Positions 1 to 6,600 of a stretch of 7,512 nt of DNA are shown here, in pieces (the first letter of the stretch is position 1; every line of letters begins with the position of its first letter). This DNA is from Burkholderiales bacterium. Lineage in GTDB: Bacteria > Pseudomonadota > Gammaproteobacteria > Burkholderiales > Burkholderiaceae_D. The stretch covers positions 1 to 7,512 of the forward strand of contig JACPVY010000472.1 in the NCBI GenBank assembly GCA_016197345.1. Direction: 5' to 3'. Both the position numbers and the translations under genes were made by a program. The notes under the pieces were generated by a model. It was given only the letters and a program-made list of their open reading frames with translations. It did not search any database and was not told the origin of the DNA.

Positions 1-19
1 AAGTCGCACCGTAGGTCAA

Positions 20-58
20 GCGCAGCTGATTGCGGAATCAGCAGAAAATAGCCTGCGC
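20..58 (-). other. Two-part inverted repeat just after the protease gene
   Basis: Bases 25-31 pair with 36-42 (7 bp, GCTGATT with AATCAGC, 4-nt loop), and an outer 5-bp stem pairs 20-24 with 54-58. Read in the direction of the protease transcript, this is a stem-loop right behind the TAG stop. No T-tract follows it, so it is at best a poor intrinsic terminator. It may instead protect the 3' end of the mRNA. Confidence 0.35.
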
Positions 59-2085
59 TAGCCAAAATACGGCGTATAGCTAAAGCCATCGCCTATCACG
101 GTGGCAAGATTGGCTTGGAATTCGCTTGACTGCGTAAAGAAGTTGATGACGTCAGCACGGGTTGCTTGACCGCTATCGACACCTGATTGCCAAAACGCTA
201 AACCACTGCTATCGGGCGCGCGGTGCAAGACGTTTTGATAGACCTGCGTGACAAAGGCGCTGGTGCTCTGCGTGCTGCCATAGTTGCTGATAAATTCGGG
301 ACTGGTGATAAAGCTACGCATCAAATCCAGCGCCGTCGCACCGGTATCGAGCGCATTGATCCAATAACCCAAGCCGCCCGAATCCGGCGCGCGATTGAGT
401 GCAGATTGATACAGCGCATAAGCGATACCCGCGTGGCCTAGGCCGACATCCAGCGCTACGGTTGCATCGGCAAACTTGACGCGCTCGATATTGCTGATCG
501 TATCGGTGCTACCGCCAGTTTGGCTAATCGTAAAGGTATTCGCAGCGCTGGCATGTATCGTGTATTCGCTACGCTTGCCAGAAAACACCACGCTATCAAT
601 CGCTGTGGTGCCGCTAAAGACGTCATTGCTAGAGGTGGCCGTAAATTGCTGGCCGAAATTGAGGATCGCTTGCAGATGAAATTCGGTATGCGCGCTATGG
701 CCATCGCTGTCTATCGCCGTCACGCTCAGCGCAGTGCTACCGGTTTGTGGCGCGCCACTGCTTGAAGTAAAACTACCGTTGCTAGTGTTAAAACTCAACC
801 ACGTCGGTAGCGCCTGACCATTTGCCAGCGTAGCACTGTAATGCACCGTCTGACCCTCGGCAACGCTAAACGTGTTGCTAGGCAAGGCAATATTGAGGGT
901 GGATTTCACGCTAATCAACACATCGGGTGGTGCTTGGTTGACGATCGGCGCACTGGTGATCGCGCTGGCATCGAGCTTGCCGTCGCTAAAGTGCAAACTC
1001 TCAACATTGTTCAAGGTAATTTTATTGGCAGTACTGGTTTTGGATTGCACCAAGATCATGTTACCGCTACGCACCAAGGTATAGGCACTTTGCGCGGCGT
1101 TAAATTCGACAGTATCCAGCCCCAAACCGCCATCTATCGTGTCAGCGCCCAGGCCAGCATGCACCACATCATCACCACCACCGCCGACGATGCTGTCATT
1201 GCCATCATTGGTGAAAATTTCGTCATTACCACTACCGCCAATCGCATTTTGTATTGTCACGCCGTAGGCAATCGCGACATTTTTCAAATTCGGCACGCTA
1301 GAGCTAAAATTGCCTGCGCGCAAATCGATGGTAGTGCCTTGGGTGGTCGCCGAAAAATCAAAGGTATTCGTGCCGCCCGCATCCCAAATACATTGCGGTG
1401 CACTGGTTTCGGTAAATTTATAGGAATCGTTGCCAGTGTGATAGCTGGTGTTAGCGCCATACAAATATTGCACTGCTTGGATGTCATATAACATCGGGCT
1501 AGCCGCATATTTGTTGATCACAGTCGCCGCTACGCCGTCGTTATACGACATGATCGAATAATCGGTGGTATCGGTTTCTTTCGGCAAATACGGTGGGGTG
1601 CCTGAACCATCTTGGCCGTTGTAATTGCCGGGATGTTTTAAGCCTATCGCATGTCCAAATTCATGGATGAAGACGGTGCGGCCATAATCGCCCGCTTGAA
1701 AATGAGTATTCGTGCTATCTGAATTATCGAAATAGGTGTACACCAAGCTACCAGCCGCACCTTCGGCTGGCAAATCCGAATAACCCGCGCTTTGATCTGC
1801 GCTTTGGTTATTCATACCAATCCGAATCTGGCCACCACCCGCCGCCGCGCTGACTTCGGTAAAAGTGATTTTCGCTACCGCCGACCATTGGGCAAGGGTA
1901 TCGCGCACGGCCTGTTGCTGGCTATTATCCAAGACATGGAAACCCACGCTATCTCCCGGTAAAGCATCATCCGGCACAGCCAATAAAAAGCTATAAGTGA
2001 CTTTGGCCGCGACGCCTGGGGTGGCATTCCAACTATCAGAGGCGATGGCATCGATATTGGCGTTGCCAGAAGATTGAATAGTCAT
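58..2085 (-). CDS. Secreted serralysin-like (M10) RTX zinc metalloprotease with cadherin/Ig-like and DUF4214 domains
   Basis: The product (675 aa) is a probable extracellular calcium-dependent zinc endopeptidase. The zinc site HEFGHAIGLKHPG has ligands at H141, H145 and H151 with catalytic E142, and the Met-turn SIMSY (M179, Y181) is serralysin-like. The M10 C-terminal region follows at about 196-262. Glycine/aspartate-rich RTX repeats such as GGSGNDEI and GGGGDDVV lie at about 283-329. Next come a Tyr-rich beta module (330-369), a cadherin/putative-Ig-like domain (about 380-473), a second copy of the Tyr-rich module (about 499-545), and two DUF4214 units (552-661) with related cores, LNRAPDSGGLGYW and LHRAPDSSGLAFW. 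There is no N-terminal signal peptide, which fits type I secretion by a C-terminal signal; no ABC/MFP/TolC genes are in view. The ATG at 2085 is preferred because AAAGAA precedes it at suitable spacing. A GTG at 2112 would add nine residues but lacks a ribosome site. The fold assignment is strong; the substrate is unknown. Confidence 0.93.
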   Translation of the reverse strand: MTIQSSGNANIDAIASDSWNATPGVAAKVTYSFLLAVPDDALPGDSVGFHVLDNSQQQAVRDTLAQWSAVAKITFTEVSAAAGGGQIRIGMNNQSADQSAGYSDLPAEGAAGSLVYTYFDNSDSTNTHFQAGDYGRTVFIHEFGHAIGLKHPGNYNGQDGSGTPPYLPKETDTTDYSIMSYNDGVAATVINKYAASPMLYDIQAVQYLYGANTSYHTGNDSYKFTETSAPQCIWDAGGTNTFDFSATTQGTTIDLRAGNFSSSVPNLKNVAIAYGVTIQNAIGGSGNDEIFTNDGNDSIVGGGGDDVVHAGLGADTIDGGLGLDTVEFNAAQSAYTLVRSGNMILVQSKTSTANKITLNNVESLHFSDGKLDASAITSAPIVNQAPPDVLISVKSTLNIALPSNTFSVAEGQTVHYSATLANGQALPTWLSFNTSNGSFTSSSGAPQTGSTALSVTAIDSDGHSAHTEFHLQAILNFGQQFTATSSNDVFSGTTAIDSVVFSGKRSEYTIHASAANTFTISQTGGSTDTISNIERVKFADATVALDVGLGHAGIAYALYQSALNRAPDSGGLGYWINALDTGATALDLMRSFITSPEFISNYGSTQSTSAFVTQVYQNVLHRAPDSSGLAFWQSGVDSGQATRADVINFFTQSSEFQANLATVIGDGFSYTPYFG

Positions 2086-2369
2086 GATCAATTCTTTCGA
2101 AAAATGTACCACCCGCGCACGATGTGTGGAAATGATGCCGCCAAGCTGCGGCGCAAGAGTGTTCGTGCAGATGGGCTTATTTTGCCTGTAATCAACAACA
2201 CGAACAATAGACGCGCCGGGCTTTCTGACTGACTATTTTCTGGTGTTGCCAAAGGATGGGGACAAGTTGCAAATAGCACGATGGGTAGGGGGATAGTAAG
2301 CAAGGGGGCCGGATCGCCAACTGTACCTCGCCATCGCTGCACGGACAATGGCGAGATGCAAGTCCCTTG
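2086..2369. other. Intergenic leader between the protease and redoxin genes; 8-bp inverted repeat
   Basis: No believable gene lies here. The only long frame, on the minus strand, has an arbitrary composition and overlaps the protease start. A perfect 8-bp inverted repeat, TGTTCGTG (2160-2167) and CACGAACA (2199-2206), is separated by 31 bases and lies about 75 bp upstream of the protease start codon. It could be an operator or a long stem-loop in the 5' UTR. I see no good sigma-70 promoter for the protease. Confidence 0.45.
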
Positions 2370-2371
2370 CT
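2299..2371 (-). terminator. Nested hairpins after the redoxin gene, weak terminator candidate
   Basis: An outer 8-bp stem pairs AGCAAGGG (2299-2306) with CCCTTGCT (2364-2371), overlapping the redoxin stop codon. It encloses an 8-bp stem, CTCGCCAT (2327-2334) with ATGGCGAG (2348-2355), with a 13-nt loop. No run of T follows in the direction of transcription, so Rho-independent termination is doubtful. Confidence 0.3.
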
Positions 2372-2909
2372 AATTCAGTTCCTTGCCGATTTTGTCCCAC
2401 ACCAAATTCCAATCATCCGGGCCGAACGTGCCTTCGCGCCGGAACATCAGTTTTTGCGTTTTATCGAGGACAAAATGGGTAGGTTTGGTTTTGATGATGC
2501 CAAAATTATCGACATATTCTGGCCCTTTGCGCCACAAAATCGGGAAATTTTGCTCTTTTGGCACGGATAGCGCGACCAAGCGCTTGTAATCTTCGAAATC
2601 GGCTTTGCTTTCATCCATATTCACGCCGATCAAGACGAAATCTTTCTTGCGATTCGAAACGTAAAATTCGCGCATCAGCTTCAAATCGTGATTACACAAG
2701 TTGCAGCCCGAGGTGAAAAAGCTGATCAAGCACACTTTGCCCAGAAAATTTTCCAAACGAATGATGCGCGAAGAGGTATCGTCAAAACCGGTCAAACTAA
2801 ATTTCTGGTTGGCGTCTGGCGCACTCGCCGAAGGTTGCGCCATCGCCATCGGTGCAGCCATCACTAAGCCACCCACCGCTGTTTGCATCAGAAATTCTCG
2901 TCTTTTCAT
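2370..2909 (-). CDS. Tat-exported thioredoxin-fold (TlpA/redoxin-like) protein
   Basis: This 179-aa protein is probably a periplasmic thiol-disulfide or peroxiredoxin-like oxidoreductase. Its N terminus carries a twin-arginine signal (KRREFL, residues 2-7), a hydrophobic stretch and a likely signal-peptidase site AMA/QP near residue 24. The mature part has thioredoxin-fold landmarks: a beta strand LISFFTSG leading to the redox pair C69-N-L-C72, a second strand FVLIGVNMDE (91-100), and TKPTHFVLD (141-149), where P143 fits the cis-proline position. The motif lacks the usual WCxPC context of TlpA and DsbE, so the partner cannot be predicted. A third cysteine, C60, lies just ahead of the active site. 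The ATG at 2909 has AAGG eight bases upstream. An overlapping ATG at 2913 in another frame is placed too close to that site. It is a single gene, divergent from the membrane-protein gene. The fold is well supported; the role is not. Confidence 0.85.
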   Translation of the reverse strand: MKRREFLMQTAVGGLVMAAPMAMAQPSASAPDANQKFSLTGFDDTSSRIIRLENFLGKVCLISFFTSGCNLCNHDLKLMREFYVSNRKKDFVLIGVNMDESKADFEDYKRLVALSVPKEQNFPILWRKGPEYVDNFGIIKTKPTHFVLDKTQKLMFRREGTFGPDDWNLVWDKIGKELN

Positions 2910-3025
2910 TCATTGCACCTTTTTTGTTTGTAGTCTGCACCGCAGCACGTTTTTGCTGGGCTCTCCGCTCTCTTCTTGAGGCTGTCACCCCATTTCACCA
3001 AACAACGATGAAAATCTAAGGCCGC

Positions 3026-3041
3026 CGCAGGAAAGCCTGCG
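3026..3041. other. Perfect 6-bp hairpin with AAAG loop
   Basis: CGCAGG and CCTGCG pair around a 4-nt loop. There is no T-tract on either side, so it is not a standard terminator. Its role is unknown. Confidence 0.4.
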
Positions 3042-3263
3042 ATATTACCGCAAAACAATACTTTCCACGAAGCATTACTTGCAACAAAGTGTTGCGCCCT
3101 GCTTATATGAGCTCGACCGCACCCTCGCTTTATCGCGGAAAATGCGCCAGACCCAATCTTGCCATAAGTTTTGCGCCACATACGGCAAAAAAACAGTGCC
3201 CGTATCTCTAGCGAACGGTAAGCACACCAGAGAATTGGCGTAAAGAACACCTTGATTGCAACA

Positions 3264-3316
3264 TTTACGACGTTTTGCCACATTTTGCGGCGGTTTTGAT
3301 GCAGTTTTTGCCATTT
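3264..3316. promoter_or_regulatory. Phased T-tracts, probably intrinsically curved DNA
   Basis: Runs of three to five T begin at 3264, 3273, 3283, 3294, 3305 and 3314. Steps of 9 to 11 bases are close to one DNA turn. Such phasing is known to bend DNA and is common next to promoters or where nucleoid proteins bind. It ends about 90 bp before the membrane-protein start codon. The bend itself is inferred. Confidence 0.45.
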
Positions 3317-3402
3317 CTGCCAAATCAAAACGCTTTACGCGCAAAATACAGCCTGTCCCACATTCCCATCACTCAACGACAGACCACTACAAAGGAAACC
3401 CT

Positions 3403-5034
3403 ATGTCTGGCTCCAGCGTGCTCGATGTTGCCATTGGTATGATGTTTATCTATTTGCTGTTTGGTATTTTATGCACAGCAATCAATGAATCCATCGCCTC
3501 TTTCATCAATAAGCGCGGCAAAAATCTGCTCGCGGGCATCCAAAATCTCTTGAATGACCCGGCTTCCATCGGCCTCGCGCATCAGCTCTATCACCACGGT
3601 TTGATTGATGGCATTTCGCAAAATGCGACGAATGAAAACAAGCCGAATCGCCTGCCCTCCTATCTGCCACCTACTAGTTTTTCGTTAGCTTTAGTCGATA
3701 TTTTGGCCACGCGTGGCGCACTTGCCGCCGCCCATAGCAGATTGCTGCTGGCGGCCGAACAAGCTGACGACGCCGTCAATGCGGCCGTCAATGCCGCCGA
3801 CAAACCGCCTAGCGCCGAGCAAAGTAAAGCGATTGAACTTGCCCGTAGCGCGCAAAAAAGCGCCGAAACCGCGTTATTAGATGCGGCGGAACAAGCCAGT
3901 AAAGCCTATGACGAAGCAGACCAAACAGCGAAAGCCAAGCCAAATGATATTGGCTGTCGCAATGCCTTGATCCAAGCCAGCCAGCAACGCGACTTAAGTC
4001 AGGCTGCCGTGAAATTGCTACAAGCACGGCGTGCGGGCGCGGGCAATGCCGCTAGCGTGTGGATTACTCGTCTGGGTAGTGTGCCAGCGGAAGAAGCGCT
4101 GAACGCGGGCCGCAAGCTACTCACAGGCGAACTTGATCCGCTACATCAAATTGAATTAGCGATTGCCCATTTGCCCAATGGCCACAGCAAAGAGAGCTTA
4201 TACGTGTTACTCGAAAAAACCCGGCGCGAATTGAACGCTGGCGAACACGCGTTTGAAACCCTACGCAAAAATCTCGAACATTGGTTTAATGAGGCGATGG
4301 ATAGGGTGAGCGGTTGGTATAAACGCTGGTCGCAAACCGTTTCCTTCGTTTCTGCCTTGGTGCTGGTCTTGGTCTGTAATCTTGATTCGCTGGCACTGGC
4401 GCAGCGCTTGATGAATGATGGCGCACTGCGTACCAGTTTGGTAACAGCCGCTACTGGCATCGTCCAAGATGCGCAAAAGGCGCAAGCCGCGCAAGAAAAT
4501 GCGGCGAGGGAGTTGGCAAGCAAAGCTGCCGCTAGCATCGCGCCACCCGCCAGTGGGGACACCCCTAGCACGGGCGCGAATAGCGCTGCAGCTAGCAGCG
4601 TTAGCGTTGATACGGCTAGCCCAAGCCCAGCCAAAACCTTGGCCTTGAGCGTCGAAGAGCAAAAGAAAATCGTCAACATGGTGGCGCAAAATCCCAATTT
4701 ACCACTAGGCTGGGATTTCAGTGATGATGCCGAAAGCAGCGCGAACACCAGCAGCAAAGCGCCTAAAACCGCGCCTAATGCGGTACCAAGTAAGGGGGCG
4801 AATAGTGCCAGCAGCTCAACCAGCGCCACAAATACATCTGCTGCTAGCGCAGACAAAGCGTGGCACTGGCATTGGTCGTGGCAAGTCGTTATTGCGAAAA
4901 TCATTGGCTTAGCCATTTCTGTCTTTGCCGTTTCTCTCGGCGCACCATTCTGGTTTGACTTGCTCGTCAAATTTATCAATATGCGCTCCTCAGGCAAACG
5001 CCCGAGTGGGCCAAAGGAAGCAACGGCAAAATAA
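3403..5034 (+). CDS. Conserved hypothetical inner-membrane protein with low-complexity inserts
   Basis: I recognise no named family for this 543-aa protein, although the layout resembles conserved hypothetical membrane proteins of proteobacteria. Residues 6-25 form a first hydrophobic segment leading into AINESIASFINKRGKNLL. A second, about 312-332, follows the motif WFNEAMDRVSGWYKRW (294-309). A third, about 493-512, ends in SLGAPFWFDLL (511-521). Between them lie an Ala-rich, probably coiled-coil stretch (about 105-210) and an Ala/Ser/Pro/Thr-rich disordered stretch (about 365-485), broken by LPLGWDFS (433-440) and followed by the aromatic cluster WHWHWSW (487-493). The ATG at 3403 is chosen because AAAGGAAA lies just upstream and a hydrophobic segment follows at once; extending the frame to 3256 adds a poor, non-coding-looking tail. 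It is a single gene ended by the terminator at 5075. Its function is unknown. Confidence 0.88.
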   Translation: MSGSSVLDVAIGMMFIYLLFGILCTAINESIASFINKRGKNLLAGIQNLLNDPASIGLAHQLYHHGLIDGISQNATNENKPNRLPSYLPPTSFSLALVDILATRGALAAAHSRLLLAAEQADDAVNAAVNAADKPPSAEQSKAIELARSAQKSAETALLDAAEQASKAYDEADQTAKAKPNDIGCRNALIQASQQRDLSQAAVKLLQARRAGAGNAASVWITRLGSVPAEEALNAGRKLLTGELDPLHQIELAIAHLPNGHSKESLYVLLEKTRRELNAGEHAFETLRKNLEHWFNEAMDRVSGWYKRWSQTVSFVSALVLVLVCNLDSLALAQRLMNDGALRTSLVTAATGIVQDAQKAQAAQENAARELASKAAASIAPPASGDTPSTGANSAAASSVSVDTASPSPAKTLALSVEEQKKIVNMVAQNPNLPLGWDFSDDAESSANTSSKAPKTAPNAVPSKGANSASSSTSATNTSAASADKAWHWHWSWQVVIAKIIGLAISVFAVSLGAPFWFDLLVKFINMRSSGKRPSGPKEATAK

Positions 5035-5074
5035 ACGCCTAGCGCGCAAGCCAGAACGCGACAAGCAGCAACAG

Positions 5075-5116
5075 ATACGCCACGCGAGGGGAAACCTGAG
5101 CGTGGCGTATGTTTTT
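5075..5116 (+). terminator. Strong Rho-independent terminator of the membrane-protein gene
   Basis: A perfect 11-bp stem pairs ATACGCCACGC (5075-5085) with GCGTGGCGTAT (5100-5110). The 14-nt loop can add a short AGG/CCT pairing. It is followed by GTTTTT (5111-5116), 40 bases past the stop codon at 5034. Confidence 0.9.
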
Positions 5117-5282
5117 GCGCTAGATCAGCGCACAAAACCAAATCAATACCAAACCACTACCAAAATTAGCAATGGTTTCGCGATAGTGGCATAAAATCTT
5201 GCCATGAAGATGCTTTTTCAGCGAAATACAGTGCGATTAGGCGGCAAAATCGGCATTTTTTTGCATACCACTTAAATACCTG

Positions 5283-5311
5283 TTGACAACCACATTAAGC
5301 ATCCCTATAGT
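5283..5311 (+). promoter_or_regulatory. Near-consensus sigma-70 promoter
   Basis: A perfect -35 box TTGACA (5283-5288), a 17-bp spacer and TATAGT (5306-5311, five of six consensus bases) predict a start near 5317-5318. The core is framed by CTGTTG (5280-5285) and CAACAG (5313-5318), a 6-bp inverted repeat that could be an operator. It is the best promoter in the window. The next gene on this strand starts about 400 bases downstream, so the transcript has a long leader or is a separate small RNA. Confidence 0.8.
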
Positions 5312-5316
5312 GCAAC

Positions 5317-5409
5317 AGATCCGCAATATTGCGATGAAGCATGACGCACTGCTGGTAGCGAAAACCGCCCGAAGTGAATGCGCTGTACTTCATCAAAATC
5401 TGCGGATCT
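5317..5409 (+). ncRNA. Candidate structured RNA (leader element or small RNA), family not recognised
   Basis: The segment starts at the predicted transcription start. A perfect 9-bp helix, AGATCCGCA (5317-5325) with TGCGGATCT (5401-5409), closes it. After an internal loop a 7-bp helix pairs GATGAAG (5333-5339) with CTTCATC (5388-5394). Further in, CGCA (5345-5348) can pair with TGCG (5379-5382), and GGT (5354-5356) with ACC (5364-5366) caps the arm. The sequence AGGAG (5410-5414) follows directly but has no start codon at a useful distance. No T-tract ends the fold. I checked from memory against TPP, FMN, cobalamin, lysine, glycine, c-di-GMP, fluoride, SAM/SAH, 6S, SRP and tmRNA patterns and saw no match. 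The helices are seen; the existence of a functional RNA is inferred. Confidence 0.5.
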
Positions 5410-5422
5410 AGGAGAAAGAGAC

Positions 5423-5455
5423 GAATTTACTCACTGTGTTTAAGGCGGTAAATTC
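5423..5455 (+). other. 8-bp stem-loop following the structured segment
   Basis: GAATTTAC (5423-5430) and GTAAATTC (5448-5455) are perfectly complementary around a 17-nt loop. The stem lies 13 bases after the closing helix of the preceding element, so the two may belong to one leader. No T-tract follows. Confidence 0.45.
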
Positions 5456-5600
5456 CACTACAAGACAAAATAAAACGCAAAAAGTATTGCGCGAGATAGA
5501 GCAAAACGCTGGCAAACGAAGGGCAAAAATGCGTGTCATATTGTGCAGTTTGTGCCCCATGCGGAAACACCGCAAACGATTGCGTAGCGTTGATCATACC

Positions 5601-5663
5601 GGTAATGAAAATAGGTAATGATGTGGTATTGCTCTTGCAAAGATAGACAAGACCAATATTCCA
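5601..5663. promoter_or_regulatory. Repeat pair and imperfect inverted repeat, possible operator near the kinase start
   Basis: GGTAATGA occurs at 5601-5608 and 5614-5621, a 13-bp step. TGGTATTG (5624-5631) is matched by CAATATTCCA (5654-5663) if two bases bulge out. The segment ends about 60 bp before the kinase start codon, a plausible place for the GntR-family regulator encoded next door, but no clean palindrome of the type that family uses is present. Confidence 0.25.
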
Positions 5664-5721
5664 CTTACCGCGCGCTATCGGGCTCGCGAAATGCTCAGAA
5701 ATGGATGTGAATGTGAAGAAT

Positions 5722-6600
5722 ATGGTTGAATATGTGATCGGCGTAGATGGTGGTGGCAGCGGCACACGTCTGCGTGTAGAAACAATGGATGGGGTTGAAG
5801 TGGCGCGCGGCGTTGCAGGCCCATCAGGTTTAATGCATGGTATCAACCAAGCGTGGGGCGCCGTGACAGACGCTTTAAATGCCGCCTTTACCGAAGCGGG
5901 CCGTGCCCGCCCTGCCCTACATCAAATGGCTATCGGCCTCGGCTTAGCTGGTGTGCACAACAAACAATGGGCAGCGAAATTTGCCGCTAAAAATCCGGGG
6001 TTCGCCGCCTTTGCACTAGAAACCGATGCCTTTACCACCCTGCTCGGCGCCCACAAAGGCGAAGCTGGCGCGATTATCGCGATTGGCACCGGTAGCGTCG
6101 GCGAAGCCTTATTGCCGCACGGCATACGGCGCGAAGTCGGCGGCTGGGGTTTTCCTGCTAGCGATGAAGCCTCAGGCGCATGGCTAGGCTTACGCGCCAT
6201 CCAGCATGCACAACACGCACTCGATGGCCGTGCCGCCAATACCTATTTTGCCCGTGCCGTGATCGAATTTTGCGGCGGCGAACGCGACGCCCTCTTCGAT
6301 TGGCTAGCGCGTGCCACGCAAACCAATTACGCCCAATTAGCCCCTATCGTCATCGAGCATGCGGCGAGCGATGCAGTGGCCAATGCCATCATGCATCAAG
6401 CAGGCGAAGAAATCGCCAAAATCGCCGCCGCGCTTGACCCGGCGGGGACTGTCCCGATTGCATTGTGTGGTGGTCTCGCCGCGCCGCTACGCGAATTCCT
6501 ACCCGCTAGTTTGTTGCAGCGCGTGGTGACACCGCATGGGGATGCCGCTGCCGGCGCCCTGCAATTGATACGCCATCACTTGAAGGAAAAATCGTGCTAG
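5722..6600 (+). CDS. BadF/BadG-family sugar kinase, probable N-acetylglucosamine kinase
   Basis: The predicted cytoplasmic enzyme (292 aa) transfers phosphate from ATP to an amino sugar, most likely GlcNAc at O-6. It shows the ASKHA-fold kinase signature: phosphate-1 loop VDGGGSGT (8-15), the proposed catalytic aspartate D102 in ETDAFTTLLGAH, phosphate-2 loop AIGTGSVGEA (120-129), GGWGFPASDEASGAWLG (140-156), the adenosine-site strand ALCGGLAAP (247-255) and HGDAAAGA near the C terminus. Length is normal for BadF-type GlcNAc/glucosamine kinases. An in-frame ATG at 5701 would add seven residues. The one at 5722 is preferred because the family usually begins with a short MxxYxIGVDGG sequence; ribosome sites are weak for both. 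The regulator gene overlaps its end. Sugar specificity is inferred from the nagA neighbour, so glucosamine remains possible. Confidence 0.88.
   Translation: MVEYVIGVDGGGSGTRLRVETMDGVEVARGVAGPSGLMHGINQAWGAVTDALNAAFTEAGRARPALHQMAIGLGLAGVHNKQWAAKFAAKNPGFAAFALETDAFTTLLGAHKGEAGAIIAIGTGSVGEALLPHGIRREVGGWGFPASDEASGAWLGLRAIQHAQHALDGRAANTYFARAVIEFCGGERDALFDWLARATQTNYAQLAPIVIEHAASDAVANAIMHQAGEEIAKIAAALDPAGTVPIALCGGLAAPLREFLPASLLQRVVTPHGDAAAGALQLIRHHLKEKSC

Larger units (their letters stand above)
2910..3402. other. Divergent intergenic region with hairpin and phased T-tracts
   Basis: These 493 bases separate two divergent genes and presumably hold both promoters. The open frames present look like chance translations. 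Visible structure: a perfect hairpin CGCAGG-AAAG-CCTGCG (3026-3041); a short hairpin GCAAC/GTTGC (3081-3095); an inverted repeat ATACGG/CCGTAT (3180-3205); and a row of T-tracts at 3264-3316. A weak sigma-70-like pair, TTGCAA (3079-3084) and TTATAT (3103-3108) with an 18-bp gap, points to the plus strand but would leave a leader of about 290 nt. No promoter stands out for the redoxin gene. Confidence 0.5.
5117..5721. other. Long non-coding leader region ahead of the amino-sugar operon
   Basis: No convincing gene is present. Small basic frames exist, for example 5436-5618 with a GTG start, but none has a ribosome site at proper distance. In order the stretch holds: a small hairpin TGGCA/TGCCA (5187-5204); a weak 5-bp stem CGATT/AATCG (5234-5252) with seven T at 5256-5262; the promoter at 5283; the structured segment 5317-5409; and stem-loops at 5423-5455, 5476-5491 and 5560-5574. 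Then come two copies of GGTAATGA (5601-5608 and 5614-5621) and an imperfect inverted repeat at 5624-5663 near the kinase start. Confidence 0.6.

Noticed and set aside
841..1491. 216-aa plus-strand frame
   Set aside because: Antisense shadow of the protease gene; the minus-strand protein has clear catalytic and RTX motifs.
2906..3344. Two minus-strand frames (140 and 89 aa) in the divergent region
   Set aside because: Composition looks random, rich in Trp, Arg and Cys, with no motif, and they overlap the likely promoters of both flanking genes.
3256..3402. 49-residue N-terminal extension of the membrane protein
   Set aside because: The extension has no membrane or signal character, runs across the T-tract array, and the ATG at 3403 has a good ribosome site.
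4146..5141. 331-aa minus-strand frame
   Set aside because: Antisense of the Ala/Ser-rich membrane-protein gene, which yields long open frames by composition alone; it also crosses the terminator.
5234..5262. Stem CGATT/AATCG followed by a run of seven T as a second terminator
   Set aside because: The stem is only 5 bp and AT-rich, and no gene needing a terminator lies between it and the strong terminator at 5075.
5436..5618. 60-aa basic frame with a GTG start and a CxxC pair
   Set aside because: No ribosome site at proper distance (AGGAG is over 20 bases away) and it runs through hairpin-rich leader; a chance frame is more likely.
5641..5663. AGACCA at 5649-5655 region as a DasR/NagR-type operator
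   Set aside because: Only one half-site is present; the matching TGGTCT half is absent at the expected position.
5427..5846. 139-aa minus-strand frame with a hydrophobic end
   Set aside because: It overlaps the start of the clear kinase gene in antisense and has no recognisable motif.
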